From NCBI GenBank assembly GCA_009936675.1, contig JAACDY010000181.1, forward strand, positions 1 to 16,224: a stretch of DNA of 16,224 nucleotides, given 5' to 3'. The notes beneath the pieces are model-generated. The model ran no database searches. It saw only the letters and a list, made by a program, of their open reading frames with translations, and was not told the DNA's origin. The stretch comes from Bacteroidota bacterium (GTDB taxonomy: Bacteria > Bacteroidota > Bacteroidia > Flavobacteriales > Flavobacteriaceae). The translations under genes were made by a program, and so were the position numbers. Shown piece after piece: positions 14,442-16,224 of the stretch (within the stretch, counting starts at the first letter, position 1; each line of letters begins with the position of its first letter).

Positions 14442-15059
14442 ATGAGCCAAGATTCTACCAGCCAACTTTCCATTAAAATTTTTAAAGAGAGTATTGAAAA
14501 ATACCACCTTATTGATCAGGTGGATCAAGCTTTTGAAAACCCTTATCAGGCTGATTCATTGGAGTATTTACTCTATCGAAAAAATTGGATCGATACGGTT
14601 CAATGGCACTATGAAGATCTGATCAGAGACCCAGAGATTGATCCTGTTGAGGGCATGAAACTCAAAAGATTGATTGATGCTTCCAACCAAGACAGAACCG
14701 ACACGGTAGAATATATCGACAGTTATTTCCTCAATCAATTCAAAGACGTAGCGGTTCAAGAGGATGCCACAGTAAATTCCGAGAGCCCAGCATGGGCTTT
14801 GGATCGATTGTCGATACTTGAATTGAAAATTTATCACATGGATGAGGAGGCAAACCGACAAGAAGCCAGTGAATCGCATCGTGAAAAATGCAACGCCAAA
14901 CTACAGGTATTGCTGACTCAAAGAGAGGATTTAGGCTCATCAATTGATGATCTACTTCAGGACATTGCAAGTGGGTCAAAGTATTTGAAGGTTTACAAAC
15001 AAATGAAAATGTACAATGACGAAGACACCAATCCTGTCTTGTACAAGGACAAATCTTAG
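14442..15059 (+). CDS. DUF4254 domain protein
   Basis: A 205-aa, mostly helical, charged soluble protein beginning MSQDSTSQLSIKIFKESIEKYH. It contains LLYRKNWIDTVQWHYEDLIRDPEIDP (about residues 43-68), LKRLIDASNQDRTDTVEYIDSYF, and WALDRLSILELKIYHM (about 117-132), the pattern I recognise as DUF4254. Function is unknown. No signal peptide or membrane segment is seen, so it is probably cytoplasmic. It ends 6 bases before a family 9 glycosyltransferase, a pairing I recall as common in Bacteroidota, suggesting a shared envelope-glycan task. The coordinates are well supported by the upstream -7 box and ATG. Confidence 0.83.
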   Translation: MSQDSTSQLSIKIFKESIEKYHLIDQVDQAFENPYQADSLEYLLYRKNWIDTVQWHYEDLIRDPEIDPVEGMKLKRLIDASNQDRTDTVEYIDSYFLNQFKDVAVQEDATVNSESPAWALDRLSILELKIYHMDEEANRQEASESHREKCNAKLQVLLTQREDLGSSIDDLLQDIASGSKYLKVYKQMKMYNDEDTNPVLYKDKS

Positions 15060-15065
15060 CCGTTC

Positions 15066-16097
15066 ATGAAAGACCCTCATCTGCTGTTGATTCGATTTTC
15101 CGCTTTGGGAGATATAGCCATGACAGTTCCGGTGATTCGTTGTCTTTACAAAACCTATCCTCAACTCAAAATAACTTTTGTAAGCCGACCCCTTGTCGCT
15201 CCTCTTTTTCAGGAATTTGAAAACTTTAATTTTTATCCTGTCGATCTCAAAGGACGACACAAGGGCATAAAAGGACTCTGGACTTTGTTCCAAGAACTCA
15301 AAACCATCCCTGTTTCTGCTGTTGCAGACCTGCACAGTGTTTTACGGACCCATTTTCTCAATTTGTTTTTTTCTCTTTACGGTTACAAAGTCAAGTCCAT
15401 TGACAAAGGCCGAATGGAAAAAAAAGCACTCACGCGCACAAAAAACAAAAAATTTCAACCACTAACTCCGACCTGCTATCGCTATGCAGATGTTTTTAGA
15501 AAACTGGGCTTCCCCATTTCTTTTGATCAACACGAGTTTCCCCTCAAAAAAGAACTTCCCAAGCCTTTGTTGCCGCTCTTCCAGAGCAGTGAGAAAAAAT
15601 GGATAGGGATTGCCCCTTTTGCCACCCATTTGGGAAAAATGTACCCCTTGGATTTGATGCAACAACTCATCCACTACTTACACAAAGACCATCAGATTTT
15701 TCTCTTTGGTGCTGGAGAAAAAGAAAAGAAACGGCTAGAGGTGTGGGAAAATGCTTACACCAATGTTTACAGTACCGTTGGAAAAATTAGTTTGAGAGAG
15801 CAGCTCGATCTTATGCCCTATTTCGACTTGATGATTTCTATGGATTCTGCCAATGGGCATATGGCCGCCAATTATGGAATCAAGGTGCTAACGCTTTGGG
15901 GGATGACACATCCCTTTTGTGGTTTTTCGCCTTTCAACCAGCCCTTAGATCACGCCCTCACTTTGGACAGAAGTCTATACCCTTTGATTCCGACATCCGT
16001 ATACGGAAACCGAATTCCTGAAGGTTATCAGGATGCGTTCAGGTCTATGGAACCTAAAAAGGTGATTGAAAAAACTTTGGAATTACTAAAGCATTAA
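15066..16097 (+). CDS. Glycosyltransferase family 9 (heptosyltransferase-like)
   Basis: A 343-aa GT-B fold enzyme of the family that includes LPS heptosyltransferases, likely transferring a sugar to lipid A core or another envelope glycan at the cytoplasmic face. The N-terminus LLLIRFSALGDIAMTVPVIRCL is the GT9 start motif, and IGIAPFATHLGKMYPLD begins the donor domain. The C-terminal signature is MDSANGHMAANYGIKVLTLWG, with Asp260, Asn263 and His265 in the donor-binding position. It is full length with no gaps. The ATG at 15066 is 6 bases after the DUF4254 stop. It converges on the last gene with 4 bases between stops. The exact sugar is not determinable from sequence; WaaF/WaaC identity is not claimed. 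Confidence 0.9.
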   Translation: MKDPHLLLIRFSALGDIAMTVPVIRCLYKTYPQLKITFVSRPLVAPLFQEFENFNFYPVDLKGRHKGIKGLWTLFQELKTIPVSAVADLHSVLRTHFLNLFFSLYGYKVKSIDKGRMEKKALTRTKNKKFQPLTPTCYRYADVFRKLGFPISFDQHEFPLKKELPKPLLPLFQSSEKKWIGIAPFATHLGKMYPLDLMQQLIHYLHKDHQIFLFGAGEKEKKRLEVWENAYTNVYSTVGKISLREQLDLMPYFDLMISMDSANGHMAANYGIKVLTLWGMTHPFCGFSPFNQPLDHALTLDRSLYPLIPTSVYGNRIPEGYQDAFRSMEPKKVIEKTLELLKH

Positions 16098-16101
16098 TAT
16101 T

Positions 16102-16224
16102 TTAAATATCATCGTAATCTACTGCCAAATGATTAGAGGTCGCATGCGCTTGGCAGGTTAAAATCAATCCCTCTTCGACTTCTTCATCGGTTAGGATTTG
16201 ATTGGTTGCCATTTCTGCTGTTCC
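16102..16224 (-). CDS. 2Fe-2S ferredoxin-domain protein, C-terminus only (flavodoxin/ferredoxin reductase-like)
   Basis: The window edge cuts this gene, leaving 40 codons and the stop. The protein end reads GTAEMATNQILTDEEVEEG then LILTCQAHATSNHLAVDYDDI. This is the last part of a plant-type [2Fe-2S] domain: LTCQAH holds the fourth cluster cysteine, and the E-M-x-x-N-x-x-L-x-x-x-E-x-x-x-G run matches the C-termini of PaaE-type oxidoreductases, in which the ferredoxin domain follows an FAD/NAD(P) reductase part. Electron transfer in the cytoplasm is expected. Whether the upstream part is a reductase or a stand-alone ferredoxin cannot be seen. It is convergent with the GT9 gene. Confidence 0.8.
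   Translation of the reverse strand, partial: GTAEMATNQILTDEEVEEGLILTCQAHATSNHLAVDYDDI

Overview
The window looks like a stretch of a Bacteroidota chromosome, most likely family Flavobacteriaceae. Three things point there: TAnnTTTG-type -7 promoter boxes with no obvious Shine-Dalgarno sites, several lineage-restricted families (DUF4837, DUF6341, DUF6427 and DUF4254-like proteins), and housekeeping genes with Bacteroidota-type sequences. I see no phage, transposon, CRISPR array, rRNA or tRNA. Genes are packed almost edge to edge, and no gene-free stretch exceeds about 140 bases. It is mainly a core-genome region, not an accessory island.

Left part (1-5503): a 3'-truncated gltX reads leftward. 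Diverging from it is ybeY-mnmG followed by a class I SAM methyltransferase, which converges on holB (DNA polymerase III delta'). Two parS-like ParB sites lie on either side of mnmG: one inside the last codons of ybeY, the other in the junction between mnmG and the methyltransferase. They are the most notable non-coding signal here and suggest a chromosome-segregation centromere.

Middle part (5504-11853): pgk has the most complete promoter in the window and is followed by a DUF4837 lipoprotein. A small tatA on the minus strand faces the end of that pair. Diverging from tatA is a tight run of a membrane-anchored M23 peptidase, a GH3-family adenylating enzyme, a small methyltransferase-like protein with a degenerate SAM loop, and a family 2 glycosyltransferase with a TTG start. 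This run looks like one envelope-related transcription unit, but the GH3 substrate is unknown.

Right part (11854-16224): purD has its own -7 box and meets a small DUF6341 membrane protein tail to tail with a 6-bp overlap. Divergent from DUF6341 are a DUF6427 polytopic membrane protein, then DUF4254 and a family 9 glycosyltransferase as a pair. The last 123 bases hold the C-terminus of a 2Fe-2S ferredoxin-domain protein on the minus strand.

All family names come from recognising sequence motifs by eye; no database search was run. DUF numbers are recalled from family memory and are less certain than the enzyme calls.
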